Below, piece after piece: positions 9,395 to 17,225 of a DNA stretch of 64,000 nt. The translations under genes were made by a program, and so were the position numbers. The stretch spans positions 2,509,149 to 2,573,148 of the forward strand of contig NZ_KQ236688.1 in the NCBI RefSeq assembly GCF_001183545.1, read 5' to 3'. The notes below the pieces were generated by a model. The model saw only the letters and a list, made by a program, of their open reading frames with translations, had not been told where the DNA came from and did no database searches. Positions within the stretch are counted from its first letter, which is position 1. The number at the start of each line of letters is the position of its first letter. Source of the DNA: Cellvibrio sp. pealriver (lineage in GTDB: Bacteria; Pseudomonadota; Gammaproteobacteria; Pseudomonadales; Cellvibrionaceae).

Positions 9395-9838
9395 CGCTGA
9401 ACACTACAGCGCAAGAGCACACCCAAAGAACACAGTGTAAAGATAAGGCAATGTCGCTGTTTACCCCTCAAGCGCTCTTGCCCACAACTTGTAATATAAT
9501 ATATCTTATTTTGCAATCCACTCGCCCACGCGAGCCTTGAGCGCCTATGCGATGACCATCATGTGGCGCGTGTATGGCACCCAGGGGATTTACACCCATA
9601 ACGATAAAATCAACACAATCCAGAGTTCTACCAACAAAACTTCATGCAAAAAAATTTTTGCATGAATACGTTCTGCAAATAAAACGGCGAATTAAAAACA
9701 GCATAGCGATAACAGGAAACATTTTTCAAACCCGTTATTGGATTATGCGCAGAACGCATCGCTCGCTTTGCATTTCCGCATCCACATAAGGATCGTAATG
9801 TGTAGAGCATTAAAAAAATGACATCTGGAGATCAATCT
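9395..9838. other. Intergenic region with 26-bp palindrome
   Basis: This 444-bp stretch follows alkA. A short GCGCTG...CAGCGC hairpin at 9394-9412 may end the repair operon, though it has no T tract. The main structure is the palindrome at 9641-9666. A 71-codon frame at 9574-9789 crosses that palindrome, has no ribosome binding site or known domain, and is not called. Confidence 0.4.
9641..9666. promoter_or_regulatory. 26-bp perfect palindrome, possible operator
   Basis: TTCATGCAAAAA at 9641-9652 and TTTTTGCATGAA at 9655-9666 are exact reverse complements separated by only two bases. It lies about 175 bp upstream of the esterase gene. The two-base spacer is better for a dimeric repressor than for an RNA hairpin, although TTTTTG inside the right arm could also give weak termination. 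The regulator is unknown. Confidence 0.45.
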
Positions 9839-10786
9839 ATGCAATGGCAATTCACACGATTTTTGCGCTCAATTCTGTTTGGTGCAGTGTGCTTAAGTAG
9901 CGCCGCCGTCTTCGCGCAAGATGGAAAAATGTACCCTATTGAAGCCCCCAAAGAACCCAACGCAATTCCACTGAATACCGGTGGAGTCGCCAACCAACCC
10001 GCACAAGAAAGCTGGTTTCGCCAATGGGGTGATCCCATGGCGAGAAATATCACCAAAGCCACACTCACACCGTTTCTTGCCGATCCTAAAAAAGCCAATG
10101 GCACCAGCGTAATTGTTGCCCCCGGCGGCGGCTTTATGTGGTTGTCGATGGGCAATGAAGGCTGGGAAGTTGCTGAAGCGCTCGCTGCGCGCGGTATCAA
10201 TGCGTTTGTATTGAAGTATCGCCTGCAACCCACTGCCGACTCACTGGAAGCGTTTGAAAACCAAATGAACCAGCGTTTTGCTGAAGCGGCAAAACCCGCG
10301 AGCGAAGATAAATCCGGCGAGAAAAAATCGGGCACCGACAGATTGCAACGCAATCTGGATAATCAACTTGCCGATGTTGAAGCCGCTTACGCGTTAATTA
10401 ACAGCCGCGCCAAAGAATGGAATGTCGATATGAAAAAAATCGGCATGATGGGCTTTTCTGCCGGTGCCGGATTAACCATGGCAACCACATTGCAATCCAA
10501 AAAAGTGAAACTGGCGTTTATCGCACCGATTTACGGTGGCATGAATGCAGTTGATGTTCCAAAAGATGCACCACCGATGTTTGCTGCTATCGCCGTTGAC
10601 GATTTTCTATTTCACGGCGAAACCGGTTTGATTAAATCCTGGTACGACGCAAAAATTCCTGTGGAATTCCACCTCTATCAAAATGGCGGCCACGGCTTCG
10701 GCTTAGGCAACCCCGACCGCACCAGTAACAAGTGGTTTGAATCCTTTATGTATTGGCTGGAAGTCAACGGTTTTGTAAAACCGTAA
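9839..10786 (+). CDS. Secreted alpha/beta-hydrolase esterase
   Basis: The start is the ATG at 9839 with GGAG upstream, giving 315 aa; an in-frame ATG seven codons earlier is less likely. A signal peptide ends near residue 27 (VFAQ). The fold is the BD-FAE/acetyl-esterase type, often annotated near xylan-degrading enzymes. Visible motifs are the oxyanion loop APGGGF (95-99), nucleophile S207 in GFSAGA, acidic D254/D255 and H285 in GGHGFGLG. A charged Lys/Glu/Ser insert at about 150-168 is not typical. It probably removes acyl groups from plant polysaccharide in the periplasm or outside the cell. The exact substrate is not shown. Confidence 0.8.
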   Translation: MQWQFTRFLRSILFGAVCLSSAAVFAQDGKMYPIEAPKEPNAIPLNTGGVANQPAQESWFRQWGDPMARNITKATLTPFLADPKKANGTSVIVAPGGGFMWLSMGNEGWEVAEALAARGINAFVLKYRLQPTADSLEAFENQMNQRFAEAAKPASEDKSGEKKSGTDRLQRNLDNQLADVEAAYALINSRAKEWNVDMKKIGMMGFSAGAGLTMATTLQSKKVKLAFIAPIYGGMNAVDVPKDAPPMFAAIAVDDFLFHGETGLIKSWYDAKIPVEFHLYQNGGHGFGLGNPDRTSNKWFESFMYWLEVNGFVKP

Positions 10787-10810
10787 TTTATTATCGCTAC
10801 GAAAAACGCC

Positions 10811-10844
10811 CAAACAGGTTGGTCAGCAATGGCCAACCTGTTCA
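10811..10844. terminator. Hairpin between convergent genes
   Basis: AACAGGTTGG at 10813-10822 pairs perfectly with CCAACCTGTT at 10833-10842; two more pairs extend toward the loop. It lies between the convergent esterase and the minus-strand secreted protein. T tracts are short, so strength is uncertain. Confidence 0.55.
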
Positions 10845-11390
10845 TTACCAATTACGCTGTTTGTAATCCTCACCATCCAATTTCCCGTCGCTATTTGCAT
10901 CGCCATGGGTGCCATCCAACGATGTTAAATAATTAATCTCATGTGCACTTGCGCCAATTTTTTTCATGACTTTTAACTGAAACTCAATGGCTTCTTTCTC
11001 CGCAGACTTACCGCCCCATAATTCATAAGCGGGTTTTTCACCATTACCATTATTCTCACCATTAATAGCTGCGTGTTTTTTGTATAAATAAGAATGGTAA
11101 GCATCGTGCGCGATAGTTCCCGCACACCAGGTAACAGAATAAAACGCGGTGGTGTCACTCATTTGATAACGAGGCGGCACTTCCCATGCCCGCATCCCGC
11201 TTCTTTTATTTTGGGCAATAATCCCAATATGTGAACGGATAAACTCATACTCGGCAGAGGCTTTTCGCTCCAGCAATCCAAGACATGCTTCCACTTGTTT
11301 TTTGTACTTCGGAGTTCCTTCAATTTCAATTGCGCTGGCATTCGCACAAGCCAATAACAACAATAAGGAGAGCGCTGCAGTATTTTTCAT
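10845..11390 (-). CDS. Small secreted protein with His-x3-His motif and EF-hand-like tail
   Basis: This 181-aa protein has an N-terminal signal (about 1-20). LLAC at 12-15 also resembles a lipobox, so it may be either secreted or a lipoprotein. A buried segment reads WCAGTIAHDAYHSYLY with H95 and H99 spaced as in zincin metallopeptidases, but without the usual Glu next to the first His. E131/E133 downstream could act as a third ligand. C36 and C89 may form a disulfide. The C-terminus carries a calcium-loop pattern (DANSDGKLDGED, 164-175). I do not recognise the family; a metal-dependent role is only a suggestion. Confidence 0.7.
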   Translation of the reverse strand: MKNTAALSLLLLLACANASAIEIEGTPKYKKQVEACLGLLERKASAEYEFIRSHIGIIAQNKRSGMRAWEVPPRYQMSDTTAFYSVTWCAGTIAHDAYHSYLYKKHAAINGENNGNGEKPAYELWGGKSAEKEAIEFQLKVMKKIGASAHEINYLTSLDGTHGDANSDGKLDGEDYKQRNW

Positions 11391-11649
11391 TTAACTGACC
11401 TTGTTTGGATGCTTCGATTAGCGGCGTATTTTTTGCCGGAAAATGCAGGTTACAACGGCATTGTAACTCTGTCCGACGCACTTACCCCATTTGCCTAGCT
11501 CCCTAAATGCGATTGGCATTTATATAACCACCGCCCTTCAAAACTCATCGAAACGATATTTAATTATCGTTTATCGATAAAAATATATTGCTATTTGCTA
11601 ATTTCCGGTTATTATTTGGGCTAACAACAGCCATCCCAAGGGATTTTTT

Positions 11650-12189
11650 ATGGATATCCAACAGCACGAGCGCATTACCCGTATCAAAACACTGAGCCGC
11701 TATTTGTATTGGGCATTAACCGGTATCCAGTACCTGCTGTTGCTGCTTTTACCGTTGGTGATTGGCTGGCTCTGGTTTGGCTCCAGGGGGGCGATCACAC
11801 TCCCAAATCATTCCGTTGATAGTGAGAGCCTGAGCCATCTACAGCGTTGTCTGTTCATGATCCCCATTACTTTGCTTTTCTTGGCATTGTTAAAAGTCAC
11901 TTATCACCTACGCCAATTAATTTGGCATTTTTCCAGTGGCAATATTTTTAATAAACCTGCAATCGCACATGCTCGCAAGGCATTGAACTATGCACTGGCG
12001 ATTTACGGCATTTTCATTCTTGCGACTGTCGCCACCTGGATTTATCTGTATACACAAAATAATTATTTTAGATTGACCGTAAGTGGCGATTTTATTTTCG
12101 GGATCATTATTTTTGGTTTGATGTATGTATTGCTGTGGGCGCTGGAAATCGGCTGTGACCTTAACGAAGAATCCGAGTTGACGATCTAA
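11650..12189 (+). CDS. DUF2975-type membrane protein
   Basis: The 179-aa product has four hydrophobic helices at about 23-50, 70-87, 115-137 and 143-165 and few other features, matching DUF2975. These proteins are typically encoded just before a very small XRE regulator, as here (9-bp gap). The pair probably forms a membrane-linked regulatory unit, but no function has been established that I know of. An AAGGG ribosome binding site lies upstream. Confidence 0.75.
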   Translation: MDIQQHERITRIKTLSRYLYWALTGIQYLLLLLLPLVIGWLWFGSRGAITLPNHSVDSESLSHLQRCLFMIPITLLFLALLKVTYHLRQLIWHFSSGNIFNKPAIAHARKALNYALAIYGIFILATVATWIYLYTQNNYFRLTVSGDFIFGIIIFGLMYVLLWALEIGCDLNEESELTI

Positions 12190-12198
12190 GGAGTTTAT

Positions 12199-12420
12199 AT
12201 GCCCATTATTGTTAATTTGGATGTCGTGCTGGCACAGCGAAAAATGCGTTTGAATACACTGGCCGAGCTGGTCGATATCACCCCGCAAAATCTTTCAGTA
12301 TTGAAAGCCGGCAGAGCTAAAGCAATACGTTTTGATACGCTGGAAAAAATATGTGCGGTATTGGAATGTCAGCCAGGTGACATTCTGGCGTTCTCAAACG
12401 AATCAGCACCCGATACTTAA
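12199..12420 (+). CDS. Small XRE/Cro-type regulator
   Basis: This 73-aa protein is a single helix-turn-helix of the YozG/HTH_26 type (LAELVDITPQNLSVLKAGRAKAIRFDTLEKICAVLECQPGDIL). It begins nine bases after the DUF2975 gene and has an AAGGAG site. The pairing is recurrent in bacteria and suggests that the membrane protein modulates the regulator or shares its autoregulation. The target is unknown. Confidence 0.85.
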   Translation: MPIIVNLDVVLAQRKMRLNTLAELVDITPQNLSVLKAGRAKAIRFDTLEKICAVLECQPGDILAFSNESAPDT

Positions 12421-12528
12421 TGTAATTAACCCTTTTCATTACTCTGTTTCATTTTTTCATATTGGCCTGACCTTCTATTGGATGGCTAGGTATTTCTACG
12501 CGCAAATTTTGCAAATAAGGCATTTTTT

Positions 12529-13380
12529 ATGAATTGTTTTTTAAAAACAAAGATGATGATCATACTTTTATGCGTCTTCGTTTTGCTGGGATTAATGTCC
12601 TGCAACAGCTTACCTGATACCCTCGGCACAGAGGTCTTACATATCGAGAACCAAAAAATAGAAAGTCTTGTGCGCAAACATGAGCAAGCCTCCTACACAC
12701 TGGTATTTGAAAACGGTTCAAGAAACTGTATTCAGCGTTGGGAAACGCTGTTTAAACAGTTGCCTGATAACGTCAATATATTTGCCTACAATCGCCCAGG
12801 ATACTGCAAAAGCTCATCTGCAAAATCGATGCGCACCAGCGACAATATAGTGAATGAGCTGCGCCACACTTTACAGCAGCAAGAGGTGAAACCTCCATAT
12901 ATTTTAATCGGTCATTCCCTGGGTGGCCTTTATATGCAGCATTTTGCCCGACAGTATCCAAATGAAGTTAAAGGATTGGTTTTAGTTGACGCTGTTTATC
13001 CCGGCCTGCTGAAAAAACCTGAAGAATTTCCTTGGTATGCAAAATTGGGGATGACTACATTCATGTCAGGTGATATGAAGGAGGAACTTTATTTGGCGCA
13101 TACCAGCGGCGCTACTATCGACTCACTGCCTGCTATTGATCACATGCCTATAGTACGATTATTTAATTACCCTAAAAGGGCAATCGAAGATGGCACCGCC
13201 GTATCTGTTGATATGGGCATGGTGAACAAAGATGAAACATTGATTGAAAAAATAAAAGCTATGTACCCGCGCGCGAAAACGGTGGTAGCGGATTCATCTC
13301 ATCAAATGCAAGAGACGTCACCCGAATTAGTTGTACAAGCCATTCAAGATGTAATGCAAGCAAAGGAGCCATTGCAATGA
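12529..13380 (+). CDS. Alpha/beta-hydrolase lipoprotein
   Basis: The 283-aa product has a lipoprotein signal with cysteine C25 in GLMSC. The hydrolase core shows S130 in GHSLGG, D154 in LVDAVY and a histidine in SSHQMQE near 268. A cysteine pair (C67 and C93) flanks the first strands. It overlaps the following beta-lactamase-fold gene by four bases (ATGA), so the two are translationally coupled and probably act on related substrates at the envelope. The substrate is unknown. Confidence 0.8.
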   Translation: MNCFLKTKMMIILLCVFVLLGLMSCNSLPDTLGTEVLHIENQKIESLVRKHEQASYTLVFENGSRNCIQRWETLFKQLPDNVNIFAYNRPGYCKSSSAKSMRTSDNIVNELRHTLQQQEVKPPYILIGHSLGGLYMQHFARQYPNEVKGLVLVDAVYPGLLKKPEEFPWYAKLGMTTFMSGDMKEELYLAHTSGATIDSLPAIDHMPIVRLFNYPKRAIEDGTAVSVDMGMVNKDETLIEKIKAMYPRAKTVVADSSHQMQETSPELVVQAIQDVMQAKEPLQ

Positions 13381-15248
13381 TCTACAGTAAAAATATTTTC
13401 CAAAAAATAGTCTTATCGTTCCTGATAATGGCATCGACAACGAGCGCACACACCAATGCACAAACACTGGACGAATTTAAAGCCTCCGTAGAAAGAGCGC
13501 GCGTGGAAACCGGTTTAACAGGCTTGGGAGTTGCCATAGTCGATGAAGATGGCCCTGTGTGGGTAGCAGGATTAGGTGAAGCAAACAAAGCGAATCACAC
13601 TCCGGTCACACCGGATACTATGTTTCGTATTGGCTCGGTATCAAAAATGTTTGCGGCTTTATCGGTGTTGCAATTGGTCGAACAAGGAAAATTACGTTTG
13701 GACGATAAACTGAGCGATCTCGCGCCGGAAATTTATTTTGAAAACCAATGGGAAAAAACTGATCCCATCCGCTTGGTACATTTGCTGGAGCACACAACCG
13801 GCTGGGATGATGTTCGCTTTTCGGTGTTTGCTCATGACGACCCTGACATCAGCCTGCAAGATGCTCTCGCTTATCACCCTTACAACCGGAAATCCCGCTG
13901 GATCCCCGGCACACGGTTTTCCTATAACAATGCAGGCACGGCGATAGCGGCCTATATAGTCCAGAAAGTGAGTGGGCAGTTGTATGAAGACTATGTGCAA
14001 ATGCATTTTTTTAATCCCCTGCAAATGACCAGCGCGACTTTTTTTGAATCTGATTTGTACAAAAAAAATGGCGCGACGCTTTATTCAGCAGATGGATCAG
14101 CACACGATTACTGGAATGTCATTATTCGCCCTGCAGGTTCAGTGAATGTATCCACAGCGGATATGGCGAAATTTTTACAATTTTTAATTGCGCGCGGTGA
14201 ATACAATCAGCAGCGCTTGGTGAGTGAGCAATCGTTTACTCGCATGGAAACACCCACAACAACCTTGGGCGCTATTGCAGGTACAAAAGCAGGTTATGGC
14301 CTGAGTAATTTTACATCGGGTTCTAAAAGTGCTGGCATTGCATTTCACGGTCACGATGGTGGTCTACCGGGCGGTCAATGCCGCTTAGGTTATATACCTG
14401 AACTCAAGGTTGGTTACGTACTTAGCGTGAATCAGGATAACTTTCAGGCCATTGAAAGAATTCAAGATCTCATTCGCGCCTATTTGGTAAAAGGCTTCGT
14501 TAAAGCAGCACCAACAGCCATTGAGTTGCCAGAAAAATTTAAACAACTTTCCGGCTACTATATTCCCATCAATCCGCGCTCAGAACCGTTTAAATTAATG
14601 TTGGAGTTGACCGGTGCAATGCGTATTACGGTAAGCGATAACCAGTTGCACCGCATGCCAGTATTCGGTGGCTGGCCTGCGCCCAGTAATGATTACGCAA
14701 TAAGTGAAAACTTACTTGTGAGCAATTACACAGGCTTGCCAACCATTGCGATAGTGAACGACCCGCTTGCGGGTGAAGTTGTTGAAGTTTCTGATGGACC
14801 CAGCTTAAAACGGGTATCCGCTTTTTGGTTATTCGGTATTTTAGGTTTAATGAGCTTAACGCTGCTATTAAGTGTAACCAGTCTATTATTCGCACTCGTT
14901 TGGCTTACTCGATTAATGTTCGGAAAACTATCGCGCGGTACAACTATCAGTATCCGCTTATGGCCGTTAGTGACCAGCCTCACCCCTATCATTGTTGTCA
15001 GTGCGATTTTCTTATTCGCCACAATGAAAACAATGGGAACATTTTCTCCCATCACATTCACTATTTTTATAGGTAGTAGCATTTATCCACTGCTAGCTAT
15101 TTATAGTCTGATCAATGTTTATAAACACCGCCGCGAAAAGCTAAACCCAGTGATGTATTGGCACTCTGCGATATTAAGTGCGTGCCACCTAGGCATGGCT
15201 ATTATCCTTGCACAATACGGAATGCTGATGATGAGACTTTGGGTGTGA
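13377..15248 (+). CDS. Membrane-anchored serine hydrolase, beta-lactamase/PBP-like
   Basis: This 623-aa protein has a signal peptide, a class C beta-lactamase-like domain (about 32-380) and a C-terminal membrane part with four or more helices from about 480. Catalytic motifs are S87-x-x-K90 (GSVSKMF), Y183-x-N185 (FSYNNAG) and HGHDGG in place of KTG. These features fit the esterase/D-aminopeptidase-like branch rather than an antibiotic-hydrolysing enzyme. A beta-sheet domain sits between catalytic and membrane parts. It is coupled to the upstream hydrolase lipoprotein. The active site should face the periplasm. The substrate cannot be read from the sequence. Confidence 0.85.
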   Translation: MIYSKNIFQKIVLSFLIMASTTSAHTNAQTLDEFKASVERARVETGLTGLGVAIVDEDGPVWVAGLGEANKANHTPVTPDTMFRIGSVSKMFAALSVLQLVEQGKLRLDDKLSDLAPEIYFENQWEKTDPIRLVHLLEHTTGWDDVRFSVFAHDDPDISLQDALAYHPYNRKSRWIPGTRFSYNNAGTAIAAYIVQKVSGQLYEDYVQMHFFNPLQMTSATFFESDLYKKNGATLYSADGSAHDYWNVIIRPAGSVNVSTADMAKFLQFLIARGEYNQQRLVSEQSFTRMETPTTTLGAIAGTKAGYGLSNFTSGSKSAGIAFHGHDGGLPGGQCRLGYIPELKVGYVLSVNQDNFQAIERIQDLIRAYLVKGFVKAAPTAIELPEKFKQLSGYYIPINPRSEPFKLMLELTGAMRITVSDNQLHRMPVFGGWPAPSNDYAISENLLVSNYTGLPTIAIVNDPLAGEVVEVSDGPSLKRVSAFWLFGILGLMSLTLLLSVTSLLFALVWLTRLMFGKLSRGTTISIRLWPLVTSLTPIIVVSAIFLFATMKTMGTFSPITFTIFIGSSIYPLLAIYSLINVYKHRREKLNPVMYWHSAILSACHLGMAIILAQYGMLMMRLWV

Positions 15249-15360
15249 ACTGAAAGGAGCTAATCAGTTAATGGCCACTTTACGAATATACTCACCCGTT
15301 GTGAGCGGATGGTCATAGCTACAGCGAATTTAATAACAAAGAGTTTAACTACAGAGAACT

Positions 15361-15401
15361 TTATGGGTTGCCATTTTTGCCTTAAAAAAGGCAACCCATA
15401 A
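15361..15401. terminator. 12-bp perfect inverted repeat, probable terminator
   Basis: TTATGGGTTGCC at 15361-15372 and GGCAACCCATAA at 15390-15401 pair perfectly. A competing inner pairing (TTTTTGCCTT with AAAAAAGGCAA) is possible on the same RNA. It sits between the convergent genes ending at 15248 and 15407. Without a clean T tract the termination role is likely but not certain. Confidence 0.55.
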
Positions 15402-15406
15402 ATGCA

Positions 15407-16090
15407 TTATTCACCTTGCCAGAAGTTGGTAAATCTTCCTGCACGATATTTTATTTCAGAGAAATTCACAGTGAACCTATCCGCCATCGGTGTTTGGGCA
15501 GTAAACCCTACGTGTACAGGTACCGTTGTTTTCAATTCAAAGTGGCGAATAAAATTCCACTCTTTTCCATCTTGCGATGTATAGAAAATATAAGAAGAAT
15601 CATATCTGACAATTTTCAGATACTGGTGACTGGTATCTCTGGTGCCGTGATAGGCATCGTCCCCACTGCCCTTTGATACTGTTGTCGCTATACCAATTTT
15701 TCCTGATTTAAAACGTTCAAACAGCAGTTTCCCCCAATGTTTGGAATCCGCATAAACGATTAACGCACCGCCATCGTAAGGTGTTTCACCGAATACCGCT
15801 GAAACCTTGGCAGAAAAAATGAAATCTCCTTCAGGCATAAACAATAACCGCGGCGTATTATCTGCGTTTTTTGCTCCTGTCGTATTGGTGAATAAGTCAG
15901 ATCCTTTTAGCGCCAGAATATCGATCTGCTCCCCTTTTACCTTCACCTCACCAAACTGGTTATCTGCATGCATTTCATACGGCACAGATTTTAGGGTAAT
16001 GGGGGTTTTATTTTGTTTATCCTCCGCAAAAGTGGAAGCGGATAGTAAACATGCACTTAACAATAAAATACTGCATTTAAAATTGTTCAT
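15407..16090 (-). CDS. Exported DUF1349 protein (concanavalin-like fold)
   Basis: The 227-aa protein has a signal peptide with cleavage likely after STFA (residue 22); LSAC at 11-14 also resembles a lipobox, so lipidation is possible. The rest matches DUF1349, a jelly-roll family related to glucanase-like lectins (FIFSAKVSAVFGETPYDGGALIVYADSKHWGKLLFE, in part). It probably binds or processes carbohydrate outside the cell. It is last in a same-strand run with lspA, osmC and the M64-like lipoprotein. Confidence 0.8.
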   Translation of the reverse strand: MNNFKCSILLLSACLLSASTFAEDKQNKTPITLKSVPYEMHADNQFGEVKVKGEQIDILALKGSDLFTNTTGAKNADNTPRLLFMPEGDFIFSAKVSAVFGETPYDGGALIVYADSKHWGKLLFERFKSGKIGIATTVSKGSGDDAYHGTRDTSHQYLKIVRYDSSYIFYTSQDGKEWNFIRHFELKTTVPVHVGFTAQTPMADRFTVNFSEIKYRAGRFTNFWQGE

Positions 16091-16141
16091 AAGTTCCCTG
16101 TATAGTTATGGTTTTTAATAGAATTTCACCTTTCCAACAAA

Positions 16142-16639
16142 TTAGCCTGATTGATTTATGCGTTGCCTTCCCCATTTACTGGAAGCAAAAATAAATCCAC
16201 ATAAGCCAATCATAATTGCAACATCCGCCACATTAAATACACCTGTTTTTAAAGAGCCTATTTGCAGCAACATAAAATCAACTACTCGCCCATCATTCAA
16301 AGCGCGATCGTACAAATTACCAAAACCACCAGAAAGTATAAGCAACCCTATTGTAAAGTTAACTTTATTCATCGGCTTTACTAAAACATAGATCAACCCA
16401 CCCACCAGCACCACGCCCACTAAAAACGTGAAAATCATGAACCTGATATTTTCAGGCAAATAAGCTCCCAGGCTCAGCATAGCGCCCGTATTTTCATGAT
16501 AGGTGAGACTAAAGAAGCCATTTAAAAATGTTAACGGTTCCTGACCTTTAAGAAAAATTACCGCTTGCTGCTTGGTGTAACGATCACACCCAACCAGAGG
16601 TAAGAAAACCAACAATATAAGTAGCAGCTTATGTTTCAT
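16142..16639 (-). CDS. lspA: Lipoprotein signal peptidase (stand-alone LspA)
   Basis: This 165-aa inner-membrane protease has the LspA motifs: D19 in CDRYTK (usually DQ.TK), HENTGAM at 48-54, the two catalytic aspartates D121 (GRVVDF) and D139 (FNVAD), and four hydrophobic helices. It cleaves prolipoproteins before the lipid-modified cysteine. It is not next to ileS, the usual lspA neighbour, and sits among genes for exported proteins including a clear lipoprotein. It is therefore probably a second copy dedicated to this operon or acquired with it. VGC before D19 is an unusual variant of the first motif. Confidence 0.9.
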   Translation of the reverse strand: MKHKLLLILLVFLPLVGCDRYTKQQAVIFLKGQEPLTFLNGFFSLTYHENTGAMLSLGAYLPENIRFMIFTFLVGVVLVGGLIYVLVKPMNKVNFTIGLLILSGGFGNLYDRALNDGRVVDFMLLQIGSLKTGVFNVADVAIMIGLCGFIFASSKWGRQRINQSG

Positions 16640-16725
16640 ATAAACTCAATTTTTGTATATGGGTACCAACGGAAATTACTGGATATTACACCACTACGTT
16701 TGGGATCGCCTTTTCAAAATCGCTA

Positions 16726-17196
16726 TTAACCGAAGACGGGTTGGCAAGCTATTTCTGTTTTGACTGAAGACGCAATAAAGCATTCTGAATGCGCTGTTTC
16801 ATGCATGGCAGCGATAACATCATGGGTGGGAATATGTTGGCCGGAAAATGTAACCTCGGGCTTTAGGGTTACGGATAACATGGCAACTTTTCCCTCTGTA
16901 TTTTTCCCCATAATACCGGATGACTCGTCAGTATAGGACTCAACAGCAAAACCCTTTTTTGCCGCTATCGATAAAAACCACAGCATATGGCAACTTGAAA
17001 TTGAGGCCACAAATGCCTCTTCCGGATCTACCGCATTTTCAATCGAAAATGGCAATGGAACCACATGAGGCGAGCTGGATGCTCTTACCTCAACACCACC
17101 ATCAAAAATCCATAGATGCTCACGGCTGTACTTTCCATTCTGGAAAACAGTACCGTCACTGTTCCATACAATTTTTGCAAAATATTGATTACTCAC
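16726..17196 (-). CDS. OsmC-family protein
   Basis: The 156-aa protein has the OsmC fold with both conserved cysteines, C69 (SSCHMLWFL) and C139 (SECFIASS). It belongs to the OsmC/YhfA-like branch rather than to Ohr. Members are thiol peroxidases for organic hydroperoxides in the cytoplasm. The gene begins 29 bp after the M64-like lipoprotein gene on the same strand, so it is likely in its operon. It is the second OsmC-superfamily gene in the window, after ohr at 4552. Confidence 0.88.
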   Translation of the reverse strand: MSNQYFAKIVWNSDGTVFQNGKYSREHLWIFDGGVEVRASSSPHVVPLPFSIENAVDPEEAFVASISSCHMLWFLSIAAKKGFAVESYTDESSGIMGKNTEGKVAMLSVTLKPEVTFSGQHIPTHDVIAAMHETAHSECFIASSVKTEIACQPVFG

Positions 17197-17225
17197 TCAT
17201 AAATTCCTTAATGCTGTGCGACAAT

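Noticed and set aside
9491..9512. Second Zur-like AT-rich palindrome upstream of the esterase
   Set aside because: TGTAATATAATATATC lacks the GTTATA/TATAAC symmetry and is probably just AT-rich sequence.
9574..9789. 71-codon frame upstream of the esterase
   Set aside because: It crosses a perfect palindrome, has no ribosome binding site and shows no known domain.
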